Notes under the pieces: model-generated
Database searches by the model: none
What the model was told of the DNA's origin: nothing
What the model saw: the letters and a program-made list of their open reading frames with translations, nothing else
DNA from: Megamerina dolium
Taxonomy: Eukaryota > Arthropoda > Insecta > Diptera > Megamerinidae
NCBI GenBank assembly: GCA_963854835.1
Contig: OY978528.1
Coordinates: 56,812,761 to 56,876,760, forward strand
Direction: 5' to 3'
DNA length: 64,000 nucleotides
Shown here: positions 61,789-64,000 of the stretch, one piece after another
How positions within the stretch are numbered: the first letter of the stretch is position 1
How the letters are laid out: every line of letters starts with the position of its first letter
Program-made: the position numbers and the translations under genes

Positions 61789-64000
61789 TATAAATATTAA
61801 ATGTAGTTTTTGTCAGATTTTTGTATGGGAAATACGTCAAATTGACTGAACTGAATTGAGGATGGATCTTAATTTTAATTTTTAAGTGAAGCTTTTGCTA
61901 TAACATCTGACATTTTGGAGGAAGTTTGCCTTAACAAAAATGTAATTTCATAAATGGTTTTGATTTTATTTTGCCTAGAGTAGCAAGAATATATATTTTC
62001 ACGTCACTAGTTAGTACAATACGTTGGATTTCTGTATATAAATTGAATGCTTGTTTTCATACTTTGTGTGAGAAAATTTAAAGGTATCGTACTACATTTT
62101 GATCTGTTGAGTAACTCTTGGTTCAAAATTGATATATTAGAAGATGAATGTAATAGAATGAACACTGCACCTACCCCCATGAAAAAATATATGATTAAAT
62201 GTATGGTTTCACACTTTGCACATGAAAATATAATGCTAACGAGCTATAAACTGGAACAAAAACTTTAGTCTGAGTATAGAACAGATATATTTGAAAATCC
62301 CACACAAAAGTATGTTTTTGACTGTACTTTTCGCACGAAAATATAGAAATATAGGACTGAAATTTTCAGAAGAAAAACGCTCAGCTCGTCAAAATTGCAT
62401 CTTCTAAAATTCCGACTTATTTTTCAGACGTATCTAATATACCTGCTTAGACCAATAACAATTTGAAATTGCACTATTTTAACGTGGATGCCTTTCAATC
62501 ACATTATGTACTAGTCGTATGTGGCAAACAATAATGTCGTATGAAACAAACAATAATGAACAAAATTGTTGTAAGGAAATTTTTCAAGCAACAACCAACA
62601 TCAACAACAGAGCAAGTGTAAAATAGTAATACAAAAAAATCCGAACCAATAACAATGAGACATAATAGGAAGGTAGGGGCACTACATTGTACTAAGTATT
62701 TACCGATTGTGGTGGAGTTTAAAGTGAAAATTGAGAAGGTGTTTATACGAAGTTTATCGTATATAAGTATGTACATGTAGAAATGACGACAAGAATAATT
62801 GCATTACTGTTGTTTAGTGGCGTAAATAGAAGTTGCATGGCATATTTGCAGTTATTGTTACTGTTGTCCTCCTGGTTATTTGTTGTTGTTTTTGTTGTCG
62901 TTGCATATGATTAAACAATAAACAAATAAATTACACGTAATACAAACACAGACACGCTCCTAATTTATGAACACACAAGTGCAATAACAATAGCAACAAA
63001 CAATAACAACAACAATAACAAGAAGAAATTTTATGGCAATAACTTCAATACCAGCAGCAACTAACAACGGAAGAAGAGGAAGTTGCAATAAAGGTAAGAG
63101 AAGAAGAAAGAACGACACAAAAAAATTGCAAGCGAATAAGACGAAGAAGATGAATATGTACGAATAATATTGCAATATCAAAAACAACTACAACAACAGC
63201 AGGCAACATCACCATACGAAAAAGGTAGTTAAGGAAAAAGAAGAGCAACACAAAAATTGCGGGGAGAAACATTTAATAAAGTGAAAGTCAGTTCACATAG
63301 TTCAGGATGGATGACTTTAAAGATAGTTACATCGTACATACCTGCGTGTTTGTGTGCGCATATGTGCCTGTTTTTGTGTTTACCTGTGCACAGGGTGAAT
63401 TATAAGACGGCACAGACAAATATAGAAGACACACAGCCACTCACGTAAATAAATTTCTTACATACATATATCGTAGGTACATATAGCAACAACAACAGCA
63501 TGTAAGCAATTCAGCCACGACCATGTAGTGAGTAAAAGAGCTAAAAGAAATATAGGTAGAAGATGTGCCAAATAAATCAAATGGAACGAAACTGCATAAT
63601 AAATAGAGGATATTGACGATACTTAAAGGTACTTCATACTAATGTGTACATACATATTCGCACGTATGCCATTGAATTACTGGGATTTTATATCTAGCAT
63701 TTTGTTTGTATTTATATGAGTGCGTGCCTACGTGTGTGCGTTTACTAGATGTATGTGACTGTGTGACTGATATATTTATATATATTGCTTTGAGTTTGAT
63801 TAAAATTGCAATTGAGCAATGAAATACAAATTCAATCGCTCAATTTCACATGCGACTAACTTGATGAGAGATGGAATATGTTTAGATAAATATGTGTGAC
63901 AGGCTTATTTATTTATTTGTAGCAAATTTTTTCTCAATGAAAATAAATATGTGAAGTATCATACATATGTACGTTATTTATGAAAATGAGAATCAAAGAC
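61789..64000. other. noncoding AT-rich DNA, no gene recognised
   Basis: Short low-complexity frames only. AAC/CAA-rich tracts occur near 62990-63020 and 63185-63205. Confidence 0.6.

Overview
The window is a long AT-rich stretch of an insect nuclear genome, most likely a higher dipteran and plausibly a tephritid fruit fly. The reasons are the very AT-rich sequence full of CATACATA, CAA/CAT/GAA and TAATTA-type simple repeats, and the kinds of transposon present: mariner, Tc1-like, jockey-like and I-like LINEs, and a DINE-1/Helentron-like element. The family is an inference; no host gene is present to test it. I find no intact protein-coding host gene, no tRNA or rRNA gene and no CRISPR. Almost all open frames are short chance frames in AT-rich DNA. 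The window reads as a large intron or intergenic region seeded with decayed transposons.

Layout: 1-8040 is simple-repeat-rich noncoding DNA. At 8041-8870 a Tc1/mariner-like transposase is split by a tRNA-derived SINE (8217-8585) with a 9-bp target duplication. A TIR-bounded mosaic transposon lies at 9892-10909. At 11580-12080 and 13480-15190 are degenerate tandem-like repeats of a Helentron-type satellite, the second carrying a deleted mariner (14308-14953). An I-like LINE 3' end is at 18205-19235. An RTE-like LINE 3' end with YADD is at 24961-25690. A TIR-bounded Tc1/mariner-like element is at 26974-27752. A well-formed DINE-1/Helentron-like element with about 2.7 tandem units of ~298 bp occupies 29283-30910. 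Another transposase relic is at 31490-31945. A second SINE (35461-35750) is followed by a jockey RT relic fused to an RTE-like relic (36040-37265).

Further right are two transposase relics (40923-41270 and 41541-41925), a mariner (43734-44913), a hairpin-rich island (about 46480-47070), an antisense I-like LINE with a (TAA)n tail (49260-50490), a mariner inside older Helentron-like DNA (52191-53414), an internally deleted mariner of a second type (55400-56095), a Helentron-like fragment, a decayed third SINE, and a last mariner (60680-61788). The remainder to 64000 is noncoding.

No element looks capable of moving on its own. Every transposase or reverse-transcriptase frame carries stops, frameshifts or deletions. 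The most informative structures are the SINE family with its clean nested insertion, the Helentron-like element with internal tandem units, and the related mariner copies that each lost a different internal part.
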